A DNA stretch of 64,000 nt from positions 1 through 64,000 of the forward strand of contig JAYMGJ010000578.1 in NCBI GenBank assembly GCA_037178675.1, written 5' to 3'. This document shows, piece by piece, positions 55,576-64,000 of this stretch. The stretch is from Scleroderma bovista (lineage: Eukaryota; Basidiomycota; Agaricomycetes; Boletales; Sclerodermataceae). Under the pieces are notes generated by a model. The model was given only the letters and a program-made list of their open reading frames with translations, was not told where the DNA came from and searched no databases. A program made the position numbers and the translations under genes. Every line of letters begins with the position of its first letter. Position 1 is the first letter of the stretch.

Positions 55576-57676
55576 TGTCACGCACCAAACAGGTTTGGTA
55601 CAGTGAACATGGAAGATAATGCCTATATTGAATGATCCTTATGCGAAGGATAAGCACGACGGACCCTCATCGTAGCCATCTATCGCACAAGACGACTATC
55701 CTGATGCGAGAGATGAATGCCAATGCAGACAGTCATCTATCGCACGAGAACCGCCAAGAAGCAGAAGAAACTGAAGGAATAACGTCAATTGTGGTATGAG
55801 AAAGGAATGCACACGTCTGCAGTCCAACTCCCATACCAGAACGATCAAAGAAACCGAAGAATTGATGGAGAAACGAAGGAGAAAGAGAAGAAATGATTTT
55901 TAGCGCCCAAATGTCATTTTTAGGCGCCCAGTGCCGGCATTCTGATATTTTGAATAGCTCCGTCGTTTCTGAACCTATCAGGCACGTGACTATACCGTCA
56001 GAAAGCCTAGAGCGTGTTCTATCTGCCTGTCAAGTTCCGACGCAAATCCGTTCATTTCCCACGGAGATATTCCCCCCGCAATCCAGACGTTCGCTTCATC
56101 GCTCACTATGGAGTCCATATTTTCTCTGGATCATTTCTCTGCTATTGCTGCAGATCTCCACTATGTCCTGCTCTTAGGACAGCCTCTCCCAGAGTTCCCG
56201 TGCACTGCCTGGCACATATCTTCCCAGCCTGCTCCCTCAGTCCCTCTCGTTCTCGGTCAGCGCGTTCTCCTCGTCAGTCCTGTGTCAAGGACGTACTTTG
56301 GTCATCTTAGGTCTATTGTCAAGCTTGAGAAGTCTTCTCTGGTCGTCTCTGTGTCCCCTGAGCCCTCAGCCTATGGTCCCTTCCTCCCAGATACTTGCCA
56401 TGTCCATCTTCCTCTGTCGTTCGTCTCACTTCCCTGGATGCGTCAAATTCAATACTCTATCCACTTCCCTACTTTCAGACGACGTCCCCCAGCACCATGA
56501 CAGTTATTCCCCCCACTTTATAGTGCTATTAGGAAGAAGAACCCTCTCTCATTCTTTCCAGAAGAGAGCTCGTCAAGGGAGCCCATGGTTGCACTTCAGC
56601 GGCGCTAGAACACATGCACTATACTTTAGTGTATGCTGACCCCCCAAAAGACCTCTGGACCCCTGGTACCCTTCTTGTGGCTGTTTTGTCTCGGATCAAT
56701 CCCCCTATTAATCCCAGATCTTCCCCATTGTTGTCCCATCAAATTCCTGATGGTACACAGCCCCCCCATCAAACTTCTTAGGCTGTGCATCAATGACTCC
56801 TTCTGCTGTGCAGTGACTCATCCCCTTGCTTACTGATGCTCTCTTGTCATCAGTATTACTCTATCCCTTTCGCATTTTTGGTATATTACTCAGCTGATGA
56901 CTCACTCCCTTACCAATCAATCTTGTCATGCAGCTTACTCATTCCTTTACTCAGCAGCTTATTCATGCTTCCTATGCTTACTCATTCCTGCTTATCCCTT
57001 GCTTACTGATCGCTTACAAACCCCTTACAAAGCTCTTACCAATCCCTTACCAATCCTTGACAAATTCTGCTTACTCCCTTCTCTTTTTGTACTTTAATGC
57101 TGTGCCCCCCCATGTATTTAAACCCCTGGGCTCAGCCCAGTAAAGGAGGACCCAATTGCACGAAATTATCTCTCTCTCAGACTCTCTCAATCAGTATCCC
57201 TTCAGTCTTTGAGTCCTTGTAGGCTTCAGTGAAGGTCTAAAGGCTCAATATTGTCAAGTTTATCCAAGTTATTCAAGATCTATTCTTTATACTAGGCTCA
57301 AGCGGAGTCTAGGCTTCATACCAGTCAATCTTCCTCGCCTCTGGACATCAGAGGCATCCCTGCCCCTTTGCTGCACCAATCTCTAGGTGTAGTATCGCTG
57401 TTTCAGTCTCAGTCAACCCAATCCCCGCTTTGACACTTCCTAGGCCTTAGGAAGAGTCCAGACCCCTATCCCCTTCGTCTTCTATTACTCCTGTACCCCA
57501 GGAGTATCCTGCATCACCGTCTGCATCACCCTGTTGGTGTAGATCCCCTTCCCCCCTCCTCAGCACATCCTCTCTGGACACCGCGGAGGTAAACCACCAC
57601 TCGCACATTTTCGTAGTCCTTTGTTGGTGTTGTGTTTGGGTTATTACTCCGACCCAAGTCCACACTTTGACTCACA
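55576..57676 (+). repeat. Gy-H 3' LTR (complete LTR-R, 2,101 bp)
   Basis: TGTCACGCACCAAACAGG to TTTGACTCACA. Promoter-like features: TGACTCA at 56814-56820 and 56898-56904, a run of CTTAC repeats (56925-57080), TATTTAAA at 57115-57122, then CTGGGCTCAGCCCAG. Several ORFs of 66-166 codons recur in all LTR-R copies but have no recognisable domain. Confidence 0.93.
56814..56904 (+). promoter_or_regulatory. Paired TGACTCA motifs in LTR-R
   Basis: Two perfect copies of the Gcn4/AP-1 core TGACTCA, 84 bp apart, about 210-300 bp upstream of the TATA-like site. Both are conserved in the 5' LTR (36023, 36106). Binding is inferred. Confidence 0.4.
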
Positions 57677-58528
57677 CCGCGTAACGCGGTGAGCATCCTT
57701 CATCCGGAGGTGCTCTAATTGATGCTCTGCATCAGTGATGGGGTCGTGAGGTCCAAAGGTGCTCTGGAGCTCAGCGACGAAGTGAACCCAACTGTCCATC
57801 CAGAGTGGACGGTCTGCCGGATCACCGGAGTGGAGGAGGTCCGGTTCGAACCACTCCAACGTCATACCTTTGAGATAGGACTGGGCGAACGTTACCTTAG
57901 CCCTATCTAGGCAGAATGCTTTGGCGCGATCCTGGAAGCAGAGCTCACACTGGACCAAGAAGGTCCTGAGCTTTTTGGGATCCGTACCATCAAAGGTGTC
58001 CGGTTTGCGGACTTTGGCACGGGAGGAAGAGGAGTCGTTGGTCCGGCGGGAGGAGCGGGAGAGGCGATTGACGGCGACTGCTAGGTTTTGGAAAACAGCT
58101 AGACCAGGGTCTAGCTCGTCCATGGCGTCGACGAAGTCATCGTCATCGTCATCATCGTTGTCACCATCTCCGGGGTCATCCGGATCACCTCCGGGTCCGT
58201 CCTCAGGGCCAAACCACTGGTGTCGGGCAGGTTCGCGACGTTCCGGAGTGGGGTCGCGACGGTAAGGGAATCGATCACCAGAAACGGATTCATGGTGACC
58301 TAAGTCTGCAGAACCACGAAGGCTCTGAGACGCAGCATCTCGACGTGGAGTCAAAGGCGCTGTAGGGTTTTGAGCTGTAAAGCTCCGGAATTGGCTAACT
58401 GAAGCCGGAGGTTGCCTGCAGTTAGACAGGGCTTGATGAGCAGCAGAGAGGTGGAGGTCGTCTACTGCACCTGCTTCTTCAGCAAGTGCTGCAGCGGTAC
58501 GAGCACGAGAGCGCGTAGTCATAGTCAT
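57677..58528 (-). pseudogene. gag: Gy-F gag fragment, cut by Gy-H
   Basis: The minus-strand ATG at 58528 opens a gag nearly identical in layout to Gy-C (AALAEEAGAVDDLHLS, an Asp-rich run, DGTDPKKLRTFLVQCEL, FAQSYLKGMTLEWFEPDLL). The frame has no stop up to 57677, where the Gy-H LTR replaces it just after KDAHRVTR. The zinc knuckle and pol are not found on the far side of Gy-H. Confidence 0.88.
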
Positions 58529-58597
58529 AAGAAATAGAAGCTAGTTTGCGTACGGGGTATGGAACAGTGAACCCACACAAGTGTGAGTCTGAAATAC

Positions 58598-59239
58598 TGT
58601 CAAGTCCGGGTCTACTCCGGTAGGGGGTCCGGTCAAGTCCGGACGAGCGTGGACGAAGGAAGAGGGCAGAGGGCTGGACGAGGGATTAGTCCAGCCAGAG
58701 TTGGTGACCGCTTGGATTCAACGACAAGGACGACATGCATTGATCCCTTGTGTAGGTTCCGGTCAAGGTGATAGAGACGGAGACGGAGACGGAGACAGGC
58801 AGAGACTGGAGTAGTGACTAAGTTGATTTCAGACTGAGGAGTACAGGATAAACTACAGAGTACTTATACTAAGTAAGAACTAGGGTCGAGTATATACGGT
58901 GACAAGTAAACAGCCTAAAAGGCGGACAAGGGACAACCGGAGAAAGTACTAGGTCAGGTCCGATGAAAATAAAGTCAGGTCCGGGTAAAATAAATCAGGT
59001 CCGGTGAAAATGCTACAAGGTATAGGATATATCGAGTTCACGGAGAACTCACGTCAAGACAGGGTAAACGGCGAAGTGTGGTAACGAGTGAATGGAGCAT
59101 AGACCAAGGGTCGTGCTTAACGGAAGGTTATCTGCGTGAGCGCGACCGGAGTAGGAGACGAGCGACCGGAGTAGAGCTGTAGAGCTGCGATGCGACCAGA
59201 GTGACCGGATAAGGCCCGGAGTTGGGCATGGTCATAACA
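58598..59239 (-). repeat. 5' LTR of Gy-F
   Basis: 642 bp, homologous to the Gy-C LTRs. On the minus strand it runs TGTTATGACCATGCCC to GGACTTGACA and is followed by the gag start 70 bp inside. Confidence 0.88.
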
Positions 59240-59275
59240 GCCGTCCAGACCATGATATCGGACACAAGGACTCAC

Positions 59276-59344
59276 CTGCACTGGAAATTGGCTGCTCAGT
59301 CTTGCTGACGTCCACAGGGTCCATTCGAAGTGTATCTTCAGCAC
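59276..59344 (-). pseudogene. Repeated exon, copy 1 (possible host gene)
   Basis: On the minus strand, 69 bp bounded by ctag acceptor and cag/GTGAGT donor. The phase-2 frame gives a peptide with L-R-M-D-P-V-D-V-S. Copy 2 at 59418 encodes the matching L-H-I-D-P-M-D-V-R. Exon and following intron are both duplicated (catgatat at 59251 and 59393). Gene identity not recognised. Gy-F inserted immediately beside it. Confidence 0.4.
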
Positions 59345-59417
59345 CTAGAAAAACAAGCCGGTCGTCATCTTGTCAATGTATGTTATTCGGTTCATGATAT
59401 TGGACATAAGCACCCAC

Positions 59418-59492
59418 CTGCGCTGCAGCCCGTATCACGGTGCTTAGGGTTTCTGACATCCATAGGATCTATGTGAAGTACATCGTCGGCAC
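59418..59492 (-). pseudogene. Repeated exon, copy 2 (possible host gene)
   Basis: 75 bp bounded by ctacag acceptor and cag/GTGGGT donor on the minus strand, in the same frame as copy 1. Both lengths are multiples of three, so the exons are symmetric and could be added without breaking the frame. A third donor-like site (caagtgagtatat) lies near 59560. Confidence 0.4.
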
Positions 59493-59924
59493 CTGTAGAG
59501 AGGAGTCAGTGACCACACTACTAATGTACGCTATCCAGCCAACCATATATACTCACTTGCACTGGGGTTTGCACTACGCTTCCCCGTATTTCTGCATGGC
59601 AGAGAAGCCAAAACTTTTCTGACGACTCTAGGAACCATGGTTGTTACAAAAAGTTGTGTGTCAAATGGAGGTGGTTGGATTGAAAGCGTCACAAGACAAG
59701 GTTGATATCAGGGCGCTTATCGAGGAGCCTCATTGACTCAACGAGGTGCACCCAAATTTCCAAAACGTCCGATGGGTGCAACGACTCGGCGCAACATGCA
59801 TTCCAATCATTCTACTCAGATGCTGACATCCATTCTATGGAACTGTAAACCTCAAAAAAATCCGCGATGTGAAAAATCCTTGATTGCGCGATTATGTAAC
59901 CTCAAATGCGTGATTAAGTGTGCC
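59493..59924. other. Stretch without recognised gene
   Basis: Only short chance ORFs are seen. It includes one gagcctc heptamer (59728) and AT-rich sequence leading to the foldback element. Confidence 0.5.
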
Positions 59925-60207
59925 ACCTTAGGCACCAGTTCTCGGTGGCAATAGAGGTCTCTCAGACGGGGTTTTTATGTCGTGAGAAACCCATCTGAGA
60001 GACCAACCATCCGCACCGGGATTTGCCACTCCTATTCGGCTAGTCCCGAATAGTGTTCATTTCGTCGGCTTCACACTGGCATAGCCTCTATGACCACTCT
60101 AGACCCTCCGCCGAGGCTCATCTGAGCCTCCTTGGCTTCTTGATTTTTATTAATAGTTGTTCACCGCTCTAGGTAAGATTACATAAGCGCTAAAAGCACT
60201 ATTACTC

Positions 60208-60937
60208 CCAAAACACGGCCGCATTTGGTCAATACCAGAACTGCAATATTCCCACCCTCCTTGTGAGCCTCCTCTGCCTTCCTGTGCCCCATCCATGTAC
60301 TGTACATAGTATCAGATATGTTATATAAGTATATAGGTCCATAAATGGAGCCTCAAATGAGTGTGCCAGAGGCTCTGGATGGTTGGAGAAATAGTTAGGG
60401 GTAAAAGTAAAAAAGGCTTTGCATTTTTGATACATTGGACATATACACTTCTGAATTACATCCCCTTCAAGGGGCCATATGTACCTACAACATATACCAA
60501 GTGCATTTGATGGGGTGGAGCCTCTGAAGTGCTGTGTCACATTCTCCTCCTCCTGGTATAACACCCTAGGAGGCTCTTACTGCGAGTGTTGGTACTTTTG
60601 GGATGGTTTGTAAGTGTATTAGTTTACTATTACCACTTGTCTATCACATAAACTGGGATACAGAGCGCTCTAAAGGTGAGCAGGAGGGCAAACACTACTT
60701 TTATGAAAATAGGGGCTTTATCAGTCCCCAGTGCAACCATACATATTCTGACTATCTAGGAGGCTCTTTAATACTATATAGTAGTTGCAATATCATCACC
60801 AAGTTAATAGCTTGATGTGGAAGCACAGGAGAAGTGAAATGATATGATGGACGGCGTGGGAAAATGTCCGAAAAAATGCGGAGACTTTGAAAACATATCA
60901 AAAAAGTGACATAACACACCACACACAGCATTTGGTG
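60208..60937 (+). repeat. Left arm of the inverted repeat
   Basis: From actcccaaaacacgg to catttggtg. Its reverse complement is 61202-61936. It contains a 70-codon plus ORF (60603-60815) and a 111-codon minus ORF (60229-60564) that recur in the other arm. Neither is recognised and they need not be genes. Confidence 0.85.
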
Positions 60938-61201
60938 CTCTACTGGTGGTGGTACTGAGGATCTGACCTATGATAGCATCTTACCATACAGGATATTGCA
61001 TTAGTTAGCCTGACAGAACCTCTGGACTCCAAACTTAGTGTACAGATTGTGCAACCTGCAGCACTGAAATGTAGCCATTGCACAAGGTGCTCTCTTGTGC
61101 CAAAATTTCGCTTTCTGAAGAGATTATGGTTTATACAAATACTGTGACACATGTAAAGAGTCTGTAATGACACTAGAGAGTCAGTAGCACAATTCATAGA
61201 C
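60938..61201 (-). other. Loop of the foldback element
   Basis: 264 bp, spanned by an 85-codon minus-strand ORF (60940-61197) with several Cys and no recognised domain. Confidence 0.4.
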
Positions 61202-61936
61202 CACCAAATGCTGTGTGTGGTGTGTTATGTCACTTTTTTGATATGTTTTCAAAGTCTCCGCATTTTTTCGGACATTTTCCCACGCCGTCCATCATATCAT
61301 TTCACTTCTCCTGTGCTTCCACATCAAGCTATTAACTTGGTGATGATATTGCAACTACTATATAGTATTAAAGAGCCTCCTAGATAGTCAGAATATGTAT
61401 GGTTGCACTGGGGACTGATAAAGCCCCTATTTTCATAAAAGTAGTGTTTGCCCTCCTGCTCACCTTTAGAGCGCTCTGTATCCCAGTTTATGTGATAGAC
61501 AAGTGGTAATAGTAAACTAATACACTTACAAACCATCCCAAAAGTACCAACACTCGCAGTAAGAGCCTCCTAGGGTGTTATACCAGGAGGAGGAGAATGT
61601 GACACAGCACTTCAGAGGCTCCACCCCATCAAATGCACTTGGTATATGTTGTAGGTACATATGGCCCCTTGAAGGGGATGTAATTCAGAAGTGTATATGT
61701 CCAATGTATCAAAAATGCAAAGCCTTTTTTACTTTTACCCCTAACTATTTCTCCAACCATCCAGAGCCTCTGGCACACTCATTTGAGGCTCCATTTATGG
61801 ACCTATATACTTATATAACATATCTGATACTATGTACAGTACATGGATGGGGCACAGGAAGGCAGAGGAGGCTCACAAGGAGGGTGGGAATATTGCAGTT
61901 CTGGTATTGACCAAATGCGGCCGTGTTTTGGGAGTA
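61202..61936 (-). repeat. Right arm of the inverted repeat
   Basis: Inverted copy of 60208-60937. The conserved ORFs translate identically, showing little or no divergence between arms. Confidence 0.85.
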
Positions 61937-62329
61937 GCAACACTTTTTATGATTATGTAATCCTACAGGAAGCGCAGAAATAAAAACAAATCGAGTGGGG
62001 ATTAAGCGGAGAATGCTGGGAGGCTCATGGGAGGCTCACCAGAAAGGGATGGGAACTACTCTGTCTATTTCGGGATTTGAGTGGGAGTAGTGCCGAGGGT
62101 GGGTATCTCTTAGATGGGTTTCTACAAAGAAACCCCATCTGAAAGACCGTGGGAACATCCTTAAACTGGTGCCTAAGGTGAGGTGTGCTTGAATGCGCGA
62201 TTAGGTATGCTTGAATGCGCAGTTTGAGACTTGAATGTGTGGTTTAAGTTACTCTTCCGAATGTATATAGTAGTAAATCAACTCGATAATAGTAGCTACT
62301 ACACAGTACATGTAAATCTACTAATTCTC

Positions 62330-63175
62330 ACTGTCATGTTGGGGTGGCAGGACTGTCATCATGGTCGTTAAGGCAGCCTGTGTTGGGACGTGGGGCCGTC
62401 ATTGTGCTGATGACCATGGCCGTGACCGTTACCGTCAAGGTGCTGGGGTATGGGGCCATAGTCACCGACGTGCTGGAGTGGTGTGGTCTGCTGTCGTACA
62501 GGTGGTGGATGTCGTCATGCTGGGGTCACGGGTGGGACCATCGAGTTGATGGTGGTGATGCCCGTTGTCGTTGTTGTCGTGCTGGTGGCGGGGCCCTTTG
62601 ACGTCGTCGTCGGTGGTGTCCGTTGTCACCGCAGAATGCGGGTGGCTGTGGCGCTGTTGTGTACAAGCATGCTGATGTAATCAGAGAAGCTGACAAGGTA
62701 TTTGCATCTGTTTGTACCTGAGTTCTTGTAGCATAGTCAGCCAATTCTAGTCGTTCCCATCCCATTCACCACCACTTCCGCTGACAACGACGACCCACAG
62801 CCAGTGCCCACGACGACGGCTGCCAGCTCCGACGTTGACAAGGATGTCGACCACCTCGCCAGTCCTGTCGTCTGACGACAACGATGACCATCCCTGTCCC
62901 CACACCATCCCCAACGTCGATGGAGACGACGTGACGACCCCCATCCCCAGGCGTCGTCCGATGATGATGACGACGCCCACCCCTGACGCCTGGCAGCCCC
63001 ACCACCATCCAGCGACAATGGCACCCACCCCAAGCCATAGCGACGCTGACCACCGTGCCAGCCCCACCAGCGCAGCGTCGATGATCACCACGCACCCTGC
63101 GTTCGACAGCCACCCCCGCCGTACGAACCTAGTATCTAGTTATTTGTGATGTATTACCTAGTTCTAATAAACTTT
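62330..63175 (+). other. Low-complexity region with a strand switch in composition
   Basis: 62340-62660 is rich in GTGG/GTCGTC, while 62760-63120 is rich in CCAC/GACGAC. Open frames exist (62344-62601, 62835-63149, and overlapping minus frames), and an aag/gtatttgc donor (62697) with an attctag acceptor (62749) could join them. An aataaa lies at 63166. The composition alone can make such ORFs, so I do not call a gene. Confidence 0.3.
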
Positions 63176-63836
63176 TTTTTTACTCTACTGGATACAGCAG
63201 AGTGAGAGTGACTAGGAAGAACTGTGGAACTAGACCAGACTGATGCTATGTACTTAGTAGTTACCTTAAGTACATTTATTGCTGTACGCTTGGAGAAGTG
63301 GTCTACATCGTGCATTCAGGTATGAAACCGCCTTTGCTGCTGAGGTGAGTATGACGCGAGTGAGATGCTGATGAGAGTGGAGAGGACTAGAATACAAGTA
63401 TGATAGTACGAGAGGGAGGAGAGGTGATAGAGTGTGCAGTGAGCGGCTATCTAGATCGTATGATGTGAAGAGCTAGAATACGATATAGATGGTGTGTGTG
63501 GGGAAGGCCGGGGGTCGCGCGCAAAGTCCAAAGGGGGTGCGACCGAGCCGAGAGCCGATAGGAGGTGCGCACGTGACTTCCCGAAGATAGGGGGTGAGAG
63601 AGGTGCGCGGCGAGAGGATGGCGTCGGCGGGCAGGCCTTCTGAGCGTGAAAAGGTCTGACGAGTGGAAGGAGGAAAGATAGGGGCCACCTGCCAGACCAC
63701 ACAAGGGCGAAGCTCACAACGGGTGGCCACGCCCACACCCCACACACTAGAGCGAGACATGAACACAATAAATATTGGAGACGACAACACTGTGACAGAG
63801 ATAAAGACAGCGAAGAGAACCCAGTAAAAATACATG
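63176..63836. other. Region without a clear feature
   Basis: Minus-strand frames of 85-142 codons exist but carry no domain. This may be the 3' flank of the gene at the right edge. Confidence 0.35.
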
Positions 63837-63999
63837 TTAACGGCGAGAAGCGACAATGCGGGAATTGGTGCGACGAGCAAAATTGTCCATGATGGTATCA
63901 AGGGAGAGAAGACGAGAGGAGTCAGCTGACGACGAAATAAAGAGGGGAAGGATGCTATTAATCTGACGCCAGTACTCTAAAAAGGCCTGAGACTTCCAT
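63837..63999 (-). CDS. C-terminal end of a minus-strand ORF at the window edge
   Basis: An open frame enters from the right edge and ends at TAA (63837-63839), giving 53 residues (FLEYWRQINSILPLF, IMDNFARRTNSRIV). It is not similar to the retroelement proteins here and I do not recognise it. It could be a host gene end or another repeat. Confidence 0.3.
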   Translation of the reverse strand, partial: WKSQAFLEYWRQINSILPLFISSSADSSRLLSLDTIMDNFARRTNSRIVASRR

Positions 64000-64000
64000 C

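Larger units (their letters stand above)
35749..57676 (+). mobile_element. Gy-H: Ty3/Gypsy element with LTR-R ends, containing Gy-N
   Basis: 5' LTR (35749-36886, its first ~970 bp missing), primer site, gag-protease (37135-40868), pol (resuming at 51941, ending 55432) and a complete 3' LTR (55576-57676). Gy-N (40891-51936) splits it with duplication ACGT. Removing Gy-N and one ACGT restores an open pol frame across the joint. The right end cuts the gag of Gy-F at 57677. The left target site is lost. No antisense gene is present: only 143 bp separate pol and 3' LTR. Confidence 0.88.
59925..62179. mobile_element. Foldback (palindromic) element with perfect 16-bp ends
   Basis: ACCTTAGGCACCAGTT (59925-59940) is exactly inverted at 62164-62179. 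Inside each end is a small hairpin (59956-60004 and 62102-62148). The core is two inverted arms of about 730 bp (60208-60937 and 61202-61936), so alike that ORFs in one arm recur identically in the other. They are separated by a 264-bp loop. No transposase was found. The heptamer GAGGCTC/GAGCCTC is scattered through both arms. It resembles a non-autonomous foldback DNA transposon. A solo palindromic duplication is the alternative. Confidence 0.75.

Noticed and set aside
60603..61536. Duplicated gene pair of 70 codons in inverted orientation
   Set aside because: The identity comes from the palindromic arms of the foldback element. No family match and no support for expression.
62835..63149. 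Asp/Pro/His-rich protein gene
   Set aside because: The composition is low-complexity (GACGAC/CCAC), several frames on both strands are open, and no domain or clear start context is present.

Overview
The window is a nested graveyard of LTR retrotransposons with no clear single-copy host gene until about 59.2 kb. The setting points to a filamentous fungus, most likely a mushroom-forming basidiomycete. The reasons are chromodomain-bearing Ty3/Gypsy elements, a second Ty3/Gypsy clade with an F-x-D-D reverse transcriptase signature, one decayed Ty1/Copia element, short introns of about 44-65 nt, and Zn2Cys6-type cysteine clusters. The organism call is inference. Working names used here: Gy-A to Gy-F, Gy-H and Gy-N for Gypsy elements, Cop-G for the Copia element, LTR-R for a 2.1 kb LTR family, LTR-S for a solo LTR.

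Layout. 1-6744: minus-strand Gy-A, cut by the left window edge, nested in the gag of Gy-B (5' LTR 7159-7784). 7785-11221: old plus-strand chromovirus Gy-E. 11222-18996: minus-strand Gy-C with two LTRs and a 5-bp target duplication (GCCAC), sitting in the 3' LTR of Gy-E. 19102-23569: plus-strand Gy-D remnant, split by two head-to-head LTR-R copies (19221-21611). 23580-31635: Cop-G, interrupted by two LTR-R copies (24877-26974, 31636-33734) and a solo Gypsy LTR with duplication GTTAG (30532-31161). 33735-35748: an unclassified stretch, then solo LTR-S full of minisatellites. 35749-57676: Gy-H (LTR-R is its LTR), interrupted at 40891-51936 by an apparently complete Gy-N. 57677-59239: Gy-F gag fragment and 5' LTR. 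59276-59492: a duplicated exon/intron unit, possibly host. 59925-62179: a foldback element with near-identical 730-bp inverted arms. 62180-64000: low-complexity DNA and the C-terminal end of a minus-strand gene.

The most interesting system is an extra gene at the 3' end of the Gypsy elements, always convergent with pol and so antisense to the genomic RNA. It is seen in Gy-A, Gy-C, Gy-D (remnant) and the distantly related Gy-N. The three copies that keep their N-terminal part encode a six-cysteine cluster like the fungal Zn2Cys6 DNA-binding domain, followed by a charged or helical tail. In Gy-N it can be read as a five-exon gene of about 387 residues, in Gy-C as a two-exon gene of 339 residues. 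Because the introns lie on the strand opposite the reverse-transcribed RNA, they would survive retrotransposition.

Decay follows a pattern. Most in-frame stops in Gy-A, Gy-C, Gy-E and Cop-G are TGA where CGA (Arg) is expected. Three separate elements (Gy-E, Cop-G, Gy-H) have lost one catalytic Asp of reverse transcriptase to Asn by a CpG-to-CpA change. This looks like methylation-linked or RIP-like C-to-T mutation. Gy-N is the best preserved element: gag-protease, pol and the antisense gene are all open.
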